64,000 nt of DNA, from NCBI GenBank assembly GCA_036850595.1, contig CM072151.1, positions 24,072,140 to 24,136,139 on the forward strand, given 5' to 3'. Positions 1-11,500 of the stretch are shown here, one piece after another. Below the pieces are notes generated by a model. The model ran no database searches. It saw only the letters and a program-made list of their open reading frames with translations, and was not told the origin of the DNA. The position numbers and the translations under genes were made by a program. The stretch comes from Rhyacichthys aspro. Lineage: Eukaryota; Chordata; Actinopteri; Gobiiformes; Rhyacichthyidae. How positions within the stretch are numbered: the first letter of the stretch is position 1; every line of letters begins with the position of its first letter.

Positions 1-116
1 TAGCAGGGTGTTCAAATACTTATTTTCCTCACTGTATGTGTACATGTATGTATATATGTACATTTATTATGCTTAGAACTTTTCTAATCAATTACTGTCT
101 TATTTATCCTCTGAAG

Positions 117-2585
117 CCCCCCTTTGACCCAAACCAGCCACCTCCATGCCTTCCCTGGAACAGCCATGAGGGAATGTGGAATGAGCAAAGGGAGCCAGGG
201 AACTGGAGTGGAGGGCCTCCCAGAGAAGGCAGTCCCTGGAATGGTCCTGGTGGGTCTGACTCAGGCCCGTCTTCATGGAACTCGTATGATCCATCGACAA
301 CTTGGGGTAACCAGCCCGACCAGCCTCCCTGGGGCCAAAGGGAGCCACCGTTTCCTCCACGAATACAGGCACGTGGACTGGGCTTTCTCTGTTGTGGCTC
401 TGCTGTGATATCAGTAGATTTGTCAACAAAATAGCAGTCTGTCTTTAATTGTTTTCTCAAATACTGACGATAGCCATTTTGGCCCAATCCCAATTCTACC
501 ATTGCTCCTACCCCTTATCCCTTGTTTTGTGCATTCACAAGAGATGAAGGACTATCCCAATACTCATTTGGATCAAGGGGAAGGGGTAAGGTCTGTATAC
601 CCCTCCAAATTTTCGTGGACCACACTTGAAAGAAGGGGTATGATAAATCCCAGCATGTAGTGTGTTCACCAGCACCACGGCTGCGAAAGAGGTGCAAAAT
701 TTAAATAATTTTGGCAAAAATAAAGATCTTAACTCGTTTATGTACTAATCCGCTTTCTCCTCACAAAGTTTCTGAAAAATCACTGTTTGCTAGCATTAGC
801 GTCACATCAACATGTCGTGTGTTCGCAGAACTTTTTAAGCATTTTATTAGCTAATGCATAACACTGCACTCTTTATTTGTCGATATCAATTGGTGTCATC
901 AACAAACAGTCCTTTTTGTGGTTGTTGTGTCTTCTGTCTGTGAGCAGGCACTGGGGGAAACGGCAATCGAATACGCTGTATGTTGATGACGTATACCCAC
1001 AGATTTATTAGTAGACCATATTGTGAGAATCTGTTGGCAAGAATCATGACATATTTTTATCTTTATCTACCCAAAATAATGTCAACTAAAAACTACAGCT
1101 AACACATACCACACATACCACATAAACTCAACTTAATTTCACTAAACGGTAATGATCAGCTTAACTTTAAGCCTGGTTTAAGTTTTAAAAGGACTTTTAT
1201 TAAACTTGACTAAACTAGCAATAATGTCAGATTTAATTAAACGTTGTTGGTGCTTCCATCAATTTTGAGTCTCTCTGAGAGAGTGGTCTGACTTCTGCCA
1301 TGCCTAATAAATACTTAATTTTAATGTATGTGTAAATATCACTTAATCACAAGATGTTACAAAAAATATAAATCAGAATGAATAAATTATTTAATATTAC
1401 TTTGTTAACTTATTTATTTATTCTGAAACAACAATGATTTAATAAGAAATCCTTCTATTTTTTTTTTTTACAGAGACCACCTCATTTCCGAGGGCCATTC
1501 CCTCCACACCAACAACCTCCTCCATTCAACCAACCTCCCCCTCCACCACATAACTTTGGTCGTTTTCCTCCACGATTCATGCAAGATGAATTTCCCCCGA
1601 GACATCCATACGACCGGCTGCCGTACACCCCACACCGCTTTGATTATCCTCAGGAGTTTCCCGGAGGTGAGCCAAGATGAAATTCAATTCAATTCAGTTT
1701 TATTTGTATAGCCCAGTATCACAATGACAATTGCCTCAAAGGGCTTCACAGTAAATGAACACACAAGACAGTAAATGCACAAACAGGCAGAGCAAGACAT
1801 CATCCCCTGTCCTTAGACCCTCCATCAGGGTAAGGAAAAACTCAAAAAACCCAGCCGGGGAAAAAGAGAAACCTCAGGGAGAACCACAAAAGGAGGGATC
1901 CACTCCCAGGACGGACAGGCCGTGCAATAGATGTGTCACTGACAGATAGTCAATTATATATACAAGTGAATGAAGTTAATTAGGATAAAGTCCATGGTAA
2001 TCTCAGCAGGAACAGTTCATCTGAGTGAGAGGGACTGGTAGGGAAATGTCTTGGATCTATTTCTGCTGTTATTATTTTCTTCCTACCAAACTTGGACTTT
2101 GCAGACATGCCAGGCCCGCCCCCGCACCACCACCCCAACCAGAGGCTACCCCCCTCAGGTATGGGGGCTGACCGGCCTCCTTGGAGCGGAGGTCAGCATC
2201 CAGACTTTGGACCACCTCCCCATGGCTTCAACGGTCATTCTCCACACGTCCGGCATCGACAGCACTCCGTCCAAGATGATCCCAGTCTAGTTCCCAATGT
2301 TCCCTACTTTGACCTCCCTGCTGGGCTGATGGCTCCACTGGTCAAAGTGAGTAACAACTCAAGGTCAACTTAGATGTGTAGACAGTATTCAGCATGTTAC
2401 ACAGTACACTTTCATTCTCTAGTGTTTTACTGTCATGTTCTTTGTACACAGTTGGAGGACTGTGATTACAAGCCCCTAGACCCAAAAGACATCCGTCTCC
2501 CTCCTCCCATGCCACCCAGTGACCGGCTCCTTGCAGCTGTTGAAGCATTCTACAGCCCTCCGTCCCACGATCGGCCTCGAAACAG
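117..2585 (+). CDS. cherp: cherp proline-rich exons (four exons)
   Basis: Exons 117-368, 1474-1666, 2105-2346 and 2452-2585. The first begins after a ctgaag acceptor in phase 0 and reads PPFDPNQPPPCLPWNS. The second starts RPPHFRGPF after a pyrimidine tract and acag. The third, starting DMPGPPPHHHPNQ, is joined in phase 1. The fourth starts LEDCDYKPLDPKD and ends in phase 2 at PRNR. The region is low-complexity Pro/Gly/His and probably disordered. The last exon carries the strongly conserved PSDRLLAAVEAFYSPPSHDRPRN block, which ties it to CHERP rather than to a generic proline-rich protein. An ATG at 36 lies in the upstream intron and is not a start codon. Confidence 0.9.
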
Positions 2586-5500
2586 GTACAGTCATCATCT
2601 GACTGAACCAGAGCAGTCTTAATTTTTATAAACGGTCAGATTTCTTTGTAAATTTAGTGCAAATGATGTGCAGTGGGAAAAGTCTCACTACATACTCTGA
2701 ACCCATTCACTTTTTTGAGTGAACAAAAAATGTCACTTTAGGTTACATTGTAGTTTTCTTGTGAGGGTTTAATGCTAAAGTTATTACAATATTTACAAGG
2801 ACATTTTTGTCATTTCTTCATAGATGCCATAAGTTGTTAAAATGGTTTCCTCTGATCCAGCAGCAAATAGCAGGGGCACTGAGTTTGTCACTCTTACAGC
2901 CCCAGGAAAAATGCTGTGTTTTAGGGCGCAGTCACACCAGGGACTCATATCCCACTGAGCTCCACTCACACATGCAATGAATTGTCATGTTATGTATAAT
3001 GTAGCAACCGTTGCGTGCTGTGGCGCACCTCTTCCAACTCTGCCCAAACCTGGAAGCATTTCATTCTCAAGCACGGACGGGAGCACCCACATCAGCCAAG
3101 TGAACCAGACTCAGGGGCATTTCAGGTCTGAGCGCTTAACGGTTTGCCTGGTGTGAGTACACCCTTAGCCTCACTGTAGCTTGGCCAGCCAGACGACTTT
3201 CTCATTGCATTACATACAGGTTTAGGTAGCTTACTACGATCGAAAATAAGCACTGAACTCGATATTACACCCTGTGTCCATTTTTCTGACAAAAACGACA
3301 GAAGTCATTTACCATCACTGAAGCATCGGTCACTTTCCGCCACATCTGTGGTTTCTCTGATTGGTTTACTCAGCGAGCTTTAGTTCCACCCATGGTCTCG
3401 CCTTAAGATTCTTTTCAAACCCCTCACTACCAGACTGATTTGTTTGTATCTAATACAATGAAAAAGCCGTTTGGCTAGCCACGCTGGCCTCACTATTCAG
3501 GTTTTGAGAATATGTCCTCCAGGGAAGGGAACAGCAGGTTTAACCACTCTGTCAACAGAAGAGCAGTTCCCACCACATGGTGATGTAGGATGACAGTCTG
3601 CTCTCCACTGCGTATTGATAAATGGCTGTTAGGATATGAGAGCTGAGTCCAGCCTGCTTCAGCCTACTAAGAGAATACAGATGTTGGTTGGACTTTTTAA
3701 ATAGTTCTGCCCATGTTAGTAGTCCATGTGAGGTCATTTGAGATGTGCACACCCAGGTATTAAAAGGTAGACACCATGTCTATAGCTGTCTCTACCGATG
3801 AAGAGGAGAAGGGGGTGTGCCAGTAAAATGACTCATTATTGTGGGAGATTAGTCCCACCAAACTCCAAACTTCACAATATGATTGCTTGTGTATTTGTCA
3901 GAACAATGATATGTGCGTGTACAGTAGGGAGTTCAGGACACACCCCGGGGGCAAACAACAAGTTGAGTGTGATGGTGGAGAATGAGACACTGTGGACTTT
4001 GACTCACTGTAACTCAAGACCCAGTTGCAGAGAGATAATTTTAACAGCAGTTTGGTGTCATGGTATCAGTCTTAGATTGTTCTGACCTTGCCTAAAGGAG
4101 ACCTTGAATACCCGTTTTCCAATTAATAAAGTTCCTTGTCATTTTATGTTACATGTTTCAATCAAAATGTGTCAAGGTTTAGGTTATTCAGGGCCCTGGG
4201 AAACGATCACTGAATCACTCCTCAGAAACCCTCGGTTTTGGCTGCTGGTCCTTTAACTAAACTGAGTTCACCTCATGTCCGCCCCTATATGACTTATATA
4301 GGGGCGGACCTATGAACGCAACTCTTTACGGAGTTGTGTTCGTACAAAACTACAATTTGTTTTTTTTGTGATTTTAAACATTCTTGTTAAAATGGAAAGT
4401 GCATCATTGATTCAACCAAGGATTATACGTTATAAGAGTCTGATTAAAGATGAAGAGTCCTGGGAAGAGACTGGGGAAGCCAGGGTGAGAATAAGTAATG
4501 GTAAGTTATTGATGGGCAAACTAACTCTGTTGAAAACACTCTTAATGAATTTAAAAGCATATTCAACAGACACAGAAGGGAATGATACATAAGTCCGTGT
4601 ACGTTGTGGCCAATGTATTTTTGTCTGGATATTGTGATATGAAGCCTCTGTTAACCTTAGTTGCTACATCGACTCCAAAAGCAAACTCCGCCCGTGAACA
4701 GCATCGCAGCTTCAGGGCATCCTGCTGTACTTTATGGAAACCTGCTGGGACAATTAGTCCTCATACCCGGGGCTGGGGCACTCAGTATGGGGCAGGACTG
4801 ACTGCTATTGCCAGAGCTGAGAGGAGCAAAAGATAAACTGTAGTGCATGAGTTCCGTGCCTCAGGACTCTAAAGTCCTGTAGCCTACTTGTAGTTTGTTT
4901 GTTTTGTTTGTTGACACCTCAATTTCTGATGCACAAGACTTATCCATAGCTTACAAGCTCTGTGGACAGTGGGCATTGACCGGTCCCAAACTAATCCACT
5001 GCAAAGCCGGACCCCCAGTGCTCCTTACACCCCAACCCACTCAAGCCCTCAGGGCAGCCACATATCACAATATTAAACATCCTGTCATCCTGTATTGTTG
5101 CATTTTAGTTTCTTTAGTTATATTTTGTGTTTTTTGAAATGCTTTAGAACAGTAAGATATTGAGAACACTGGAGTTACACTGGAGCGACATGCTTCTTGT
5201 CTACATGTCAGCTTATAAGCTCAAATAAGTGCGATTACTGACTCTGTCTACATATAGCTTAACTAAAAGTAGCATTTTTTCTTTATGTTAAAATGATCTT
5301 TAAGCAGTAAACTGTCATGGAATTGTTGCTTCGCTGTAGCAAAGAAAACAACATGGTGGACGCACTCTTCGCTCTGTGGCCTGTAAAGGGGAGTGACGCG
5401 AGGAGAGAGCCCACCTCCTTGGATTATGTTGTCACAGTCAAGGGTTTTTTGCCCAAGTGCAGAGACTCTGCCAGATAACAGAGAGATCCCACAGTTGCTT

Positions 5501-8500
5501 TATTTTACATTTTGTACATTAGTAGAGATCCCAAACATACAATAATATGCACAGAAAGTACATCAAAGTGGTTTTTGCATGTAATGTCCTCTTTAACAAC
5601 AGCAGAACCTCAAAATCTTCCTTGGTCCTTTTCTCTGTGCTTGAATTAATGGCATACATCTAATGATGACATTGACATCTGCTCCATGCGTGCCACGTGT
5701 AAATATATGCGCTTCTGTTTTGTGTATCAGAATTAACTCTGACCTTGTTAGTCTTGTGCAGTCTGAACACAGTAAAGAAGCCTACCCCATGTACTAAATA
5801 TATAAAATAACTGCACTTTCCCGACTCCTAGTGCCCTCTCACAATGAGAGAATTAATGTTACCACATAAAAGCGCAGGGACTTTTGTACTCAGTTGTCTG
5901 CAATGCATACAGTGCTATGAAAAAGTAGTTGCTCTCTTACTGATTTCTTATTTTTTTTGGACATTTGTCACACTTAAATATTTCAAATAATCAAATACAT
6001 TGAAATATTAGACAACGATAACTCAAGTAAACACAAAATGCAATCTTTTTCTGAAATGCTGTGTTAATTTTACACCAGATGTAACAGGACACATAAGTTC
6101 CAAAAAGTTCAACTTTTGTCTCCTCAGTTCACAGAATATTTTCCCCAAAGTCATTAGGATCATCAAGACATTTTTTGGCAAAAGTGAGACGAGCCTTCAT
6201 CTTCTTTTTGTTCAGTAGTGGTTTTTGCCTTAGAACTCTGCCATGGATGATTTTTGTCCCATTTCTTGCTTATGCTTGAGTCATGAACTGACCTTAACCG
6301 AGACAAGTGAGGCATACAGGTCTTTAGATGTTGTTGTGGGCTCTTTGTGGCCTCTTGGATAAGTCTTTGCTGCGCCCTTGGGGTGATTTTGGTAGGCCGG
6401 CCACTCCTGGGAAGGTACACCATTTTCTCCATTTGTGGATAATAGCTCTCACAGTGGCTAGATGGAGTCCCAAAGCAAGAAATGGCTCTGTAACTCTTTC
6501 CAGACTGATAGAGATCACTTGTTTCTTATTTGTTAATTCATGGTTGTTTTTGTGTAACATTTAAATTTGTTTGATGATCTGAAACATTTAAGTGTGACAA
6601 ATGAGCAAAAGAATGACAAATCAGGAAGGGGGCAAGTACTGTGGGACCTCAATATTATCTTCTGTGTTTTATAAAACATGTATTTTCAATGTTTTGGGGT
6701 CTTGAAATGGAGAAGTGAATAGTTTTTAAAATGTGTTTCCAACTAAGCTGGACAAAGACTGCTCAATGTGAGTGTACAAACTGTAACTACGCCATAAAGA
6801 CAAAAGTATTTGCCATTGCAACAGAAAAGGCTCTATCTTACAGTTTGCTGATGTGTTTTCCCCCAACAGTGAAGGCTGGGAGCAGAATGGCTTGTATGAG
6901 TTCTTCAGAGCCAAGATGAGAGCCCGAAGGAAAAAGGAGCAAGAAAAACACAATAGGTGTGTTACTTTTGTCTGGTTTTTCCCTTTATTGAAAAGAAATT
7001 ACATGCATTTAAAGTCAAGTTTAGTCAGTTTACTCATGTTATTACTTAAGGTGAACAGCATTTACTATTGATTCACACATTTGCGGCGTTGCCATAGCAA
7101 CACAGTTGCAGATAGGGGTGGGTCCTAATAAGCTTTCATTTTCTAGGGGCCATGAAGGATGTGACCCAAATTTCATTTTTATACGAGAAACTACATATCA
7201 CAGTGCAATATTTGGTGTGACTTTTTCCTCAAAACAGCAACAGTTCTTGTAGTTTCACTTTTTGTTTTGTTTTGTTTTTTTAAGATATTTTTGGCCTTTT
7301 TTTGCCTTTATCTGATAGGACAGTAAGCAGACAGGACACAGGGCGAGAGAGCAGAATGACATTGGGTAAATGAAACAAATGTAATTGAACTCAGGTCTCC
7401 CAGGTACATGGTAGGCGCTCTACCAGGTGAGCCACTGAGGCGCCCACGGTCTCAGTTTTTGAATGATCTGGGCAGGTTTGTAGAATCCCAGACAAAACCT
7501 CTACTTTCGATATAGTTTTTTTTGTAAAAAACTTCAATATTGAGATTATCTCGGAACAAGAAGTACTCTAACGTGATGGTCTAACTCTGGTCCCAGCATC
7601 AAGGAGTCTGGCTTGGTTCTAGCTGGGATTACAGGGTCTGGTTTAACCTACATTCCTTCTAACATTTGAGGGTCTGGTCTTGTTTAGTCATGTTTGGTTT
7701 TGTCTGGGCTTGTCCAAATGTTACATCAAAACCTGCCCAGACGCTTCAAGAACTGAGACAGTGGAACTACAAGAACTGTTGCTGTATTAAGGAAAAGTTA
7801 CACCAAATATTGATTTGATTTAGAATTGTTTACTAAATGTCTGTGTCCCTGCCACAGGAATTACATTTAATTTATATTGGAGGTTGCTGCTCAGCTGAGG
7901 GTATTGTGTCAGTGAGATAGGCATGATCTCATGTCTACGAACCATTAAATTATTAGGAGAGTGTATATTTTTGGGCTAAAGGTTACTTAGGGCGGATTTA
8001 ACATCCTCATCTATTAAGAACCTTGATGGGAAACTTTGAAGGCGTGTAAAGGTTGTTGTTTTTTTTTCACAGCTCATTTCTATTACAAGATGCAATGAGA
8101 TGAATCAACAATATACTAGGACAGTGGTTCTCAAACTCTTCACACCAAGTCTTTCCAAGTACCACCTTAATGCCGATACTGATCTATACCATTTTTAAGT
8201 TTTATATGAGCACATACCTATCTACCTACAGTATATGAAATTTTGTTTGCTGTTTGCTTATGTGCTGCTTCTTTGAAATGACATTTGAATCCTTCATCTT
8301 TTTAGGACTCCAAGCATTTAGTGGCATAATAAAGTAGGGGTGGGAATCTTTGGTCATCTCACGATTTGATTCCGATTCAGGGGGCCACGATTCAGTTCAA
8401 GAACGATGCATCATATGTTTCTCTACATTTTCTTATAGAACACCTTACTAACTCTCTACAAGATTAAAGCAAGAAATCAATTATGTTTTAAACTGGTACT

Positions 8501-11500
8501 ACTGGTAAGCAATCTGCTTCACAGTAATGTGCAAAATTAATATTGTAATAGTCTTTTGGGAAGTAACAACTACAGGCTGTGTTACCTCCTCCACCTCCCG
8601 ATAGAAACGTGAAATGTGGTTTCACATATTAGTTGTATTGCCAAAGTATTTTAACCTACATCCGCATAGTATGCACACAGTGTAGCTCTAGTCCAGTAGT
8701 TGCTTGCCTTCTGATTCAGTCTCATAAAACCCGAAATACCTCCATACCATAGCTTTTAATGAAGTTAGTGCTGCTCGTATGTGTTTAGCCTATGTGTTTT
8801 TGAAAAAAAGCAACTAATGTGCCTCAACGTAGATATATGTATGTACACCGTTAGTAGTCCTGTAGTGGAAGAATGCATTGACGTGTGTTCAATGGACATA
8901 AAAAATTGATTATTAAAATCCTTGCATGGATTCAAACTCTTTTTAACGTGAATCGTAAAGCATACAAAAAAAAAAAAATTCCCTACTCCTATAATATAGT
9001 GTATTAAGTCAAAAAGTAGTAGTCCTACATTTTGTAGTCAGAAGAGATTTCCAAGTACCACCACAGAGAGCCAGAGTACCACCTGTGGTACCTCTACCCA
9101 GTGTTGGGCAAGCTACTTGTAATGAGCTAAGCTACCAGTTACTCTACATTAAATGCAGCTTCACTACTCACAACTACCCCCCAGAGAAATGTAGCAGGCT
9201 CAGCTACAGCATAATGGCAAAAGTAGTACTACATTTAAGCTATTTTTTGGAAAGCTCGTGTATTGAGCTTTCAGATTATGTATAAATCTCAGTAGTAAAT
9301 CTCTTAGTAGTTTCTGGTAATCCTGAAGAGCTTGATTAGCTGAGCAGCTGTGAGATGGAGCTGGTTGAAGCTAAACTGTGCAGAGCTGTGGACCTTCAGG
9401 AATTGAGTTTGAGACCCCTGGTATAAATATTGGGGTGGTCTTTGATGGTTTTGATTATTGGGGAGTATCCCCTGGCTTGTACGTTACTAAAAGTTATTAT
9501 AAAAAAAAAACATTTCTAAGTTGAGTCTCTTGCCCCTAAAACCATGGAACTTTCATAGCAAGCGAACAGTGTAAAATCTCTGCTAATGTCCTTCAAACAC
9601 TTTGGCTTTCGTTTTGTTAATGTGTCGCATGTGATGGCCGCTCTAGTCAAGTCAAATCAAAGACAGGGCGTTCGTAAAGGCGCACGGATGCGAGTGTTTA
9701 TTAGCTGTTGCCAGTTTGGGTTGTGATGTACAGAGGCGATGCACTATAGGACACCTAATTTCCTTTTTAAAATACCGAGTAGAAGCCAAAAACGTTAAAT
9801 AAGTGAGCTGGTCTGTGAGAGAAAGAGGGGCAAGTGAGCAGTATTTGTGGAGCGAGTCTTTTTGTTTATTTGCCGTTGCCAGTTTGGTTTGTGATGTAAA
9901 GTGAGGCGATGCACTAAGGAACACCTAATTATCTAAAAAAAATAGCGCACAAAAGCCGAAAACTCTGCTAACTGAAAGTGCAGTGGTATCAGACTGTGTC
10001 AGGCTGCGTACTGCAGAGGCTGTGTAAGAAAGAGGGGCATGGGCAAGAGTTTGTGGAGCAAGTGTGAATCTCTTTCATTGTGGTGTGAGGTGATACTACA
10101 CTATATGTGACTCCTAAGCCGAAAACTCTGATGCATAGTGTCCTGGCTGCATCGGACGGAGGCAGTGAGAGAGGGGAAATGGTATGCCTGGGAAAATGTA
10201 GCTTAGGCACATGCTACTGTACTACTCGATAAACAAAAGAGCTTCGCTACCAAAAACCAATTTGATTCAGAAAACACCTAAGCTACCACCACACTACTGA
10301 GAAATGTAGTTAAGCTAATTGTGTTGCTACTGCCCACCACTGCCTGTTTGAGAACCACTGTACTAAAATGTTTGGGTAAATTCACATCACTAAACTCCAG
10401 ACAGCGCATATTTGACCAGTATTTGTTTGAACTAAGGAAGCCTAAGGAACTCTATCCCGATGCTTAGCATGTTTCTGAACTACTTCAGTTCACCATGGCC
10501 AACCATGGAGAATCTCTGGAATCACTTGAGGATGATTAAAAAGCACTGCTGAATATCATAAAAATGTATAGAGTAATGTGAGAGTCTGCTATTTAAAGCA
10601 CTTGATGAAGTGAATACATGTCTAATGTTCCCGTGGTGTTCCCTCATGTCCTCTACAGTGGACAAGGGGACAGTCGCTCCAGGAGCAGGGGAAGGTCTTC
10701 ATCTCGTTCCAGCTCTCATTCATCCAAATCCTCCAGGTCACAGTCCCACTCCTCTCGCTCCCAGTCCCGCAGCCGCTCTCGCTCCTACTCAAGATCCAGG
10801 TTTGTGCAACTATATTTTGAACACATTTTGGAAGGCCTTTAGATATGAGCGCCTTTGGGCTTAGTCTTTTACTTTGCACATAATTACGGGGGTTGTGATC
10901 CTAAAATTGGATTTTTAAAACTGGCTTGCCTTAGAATCCTACATGCGGAAAATAGCACCTTAAATACCACCAAAAGAAGATGCATAAACATTGAAGTCTC
11001 TCACTCACTCCAGGCTGTGTGCTGATGCACTGATCTCTGTCTTACTTCAGATCCAGGAGTAGGTCCCGATCGTCTCGAAGCCGCTCTCGCTCCAAGTCTC
11101 GTTCACGGTCTCCTGTTAAAAGGCGAGGGACAGCCAAATCCCCCCTGTAAGTCTCACCAATCAATCTTTCAAAAGCTCAATTATGCTTGCTTCTGTGCTG
11201 CACTACCTTGTGCTTCTCCTTTTAGCTCCACTTCAGCTTTGGGTGGCCTCCCTCCCAAACTTTGTTCAGATACCAGACTTGGAGAAGAGAACAAGGGTCA
11301 TCAACTGCTCATGAAGATGGGTATGCTCTTTTTGATGCTGCTCTCCATCTGATATTTGCACCATGAAATAAAAGTACTAATTAACAATAAGTATATTTTA
11401 TGTTGCCTGTTTACTCTAGGCTGGAGTGGTTCGGGAGGGTTAGGAGCCAAAGAACAGGGCATTCAAGACCCTATCAAGGGAGGTGATGTCCGGGACAAAT

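Larger units (their letters stand above)
8122..10360. mobile_element. hAT-type element (outer), hosting further insertions
   Basis: It is bounded by cagtggttctcaaac at 8122 and its inverted counterpart gtttgagaaccactg ending at 10360. Flanks tactagga and tactaaaa agree at 6 of 8 bases, a decayed 8-bp target-site duplication. The right-hand body is almost entirely occupied by the inner element 9099-10342. No transposase motif was found; it is non-autonomous and lies in a cherp intron. Confidence 0.75.

Noticed and set aside
36..116. ATG-initiated open frame running into the first cherp exon
   Set aside because: The ATG and the residues before PPFDPNQ are intronic; the acceptor ctgaag at 111-116 marks the exon start.
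7375..7447. Possible tRNA gene on the minus strand
   Set aside because: Box A and box B-like sequences are degenerate and continue into a SINE body; no complete cloverleaf can be drawn.
10618..11146. AG/CT-rich repeats of cherp as a simple repeat
   Set aside because: The periodicity follows Arg-Ser codons in frame with good splice sites; it is the RS domain.
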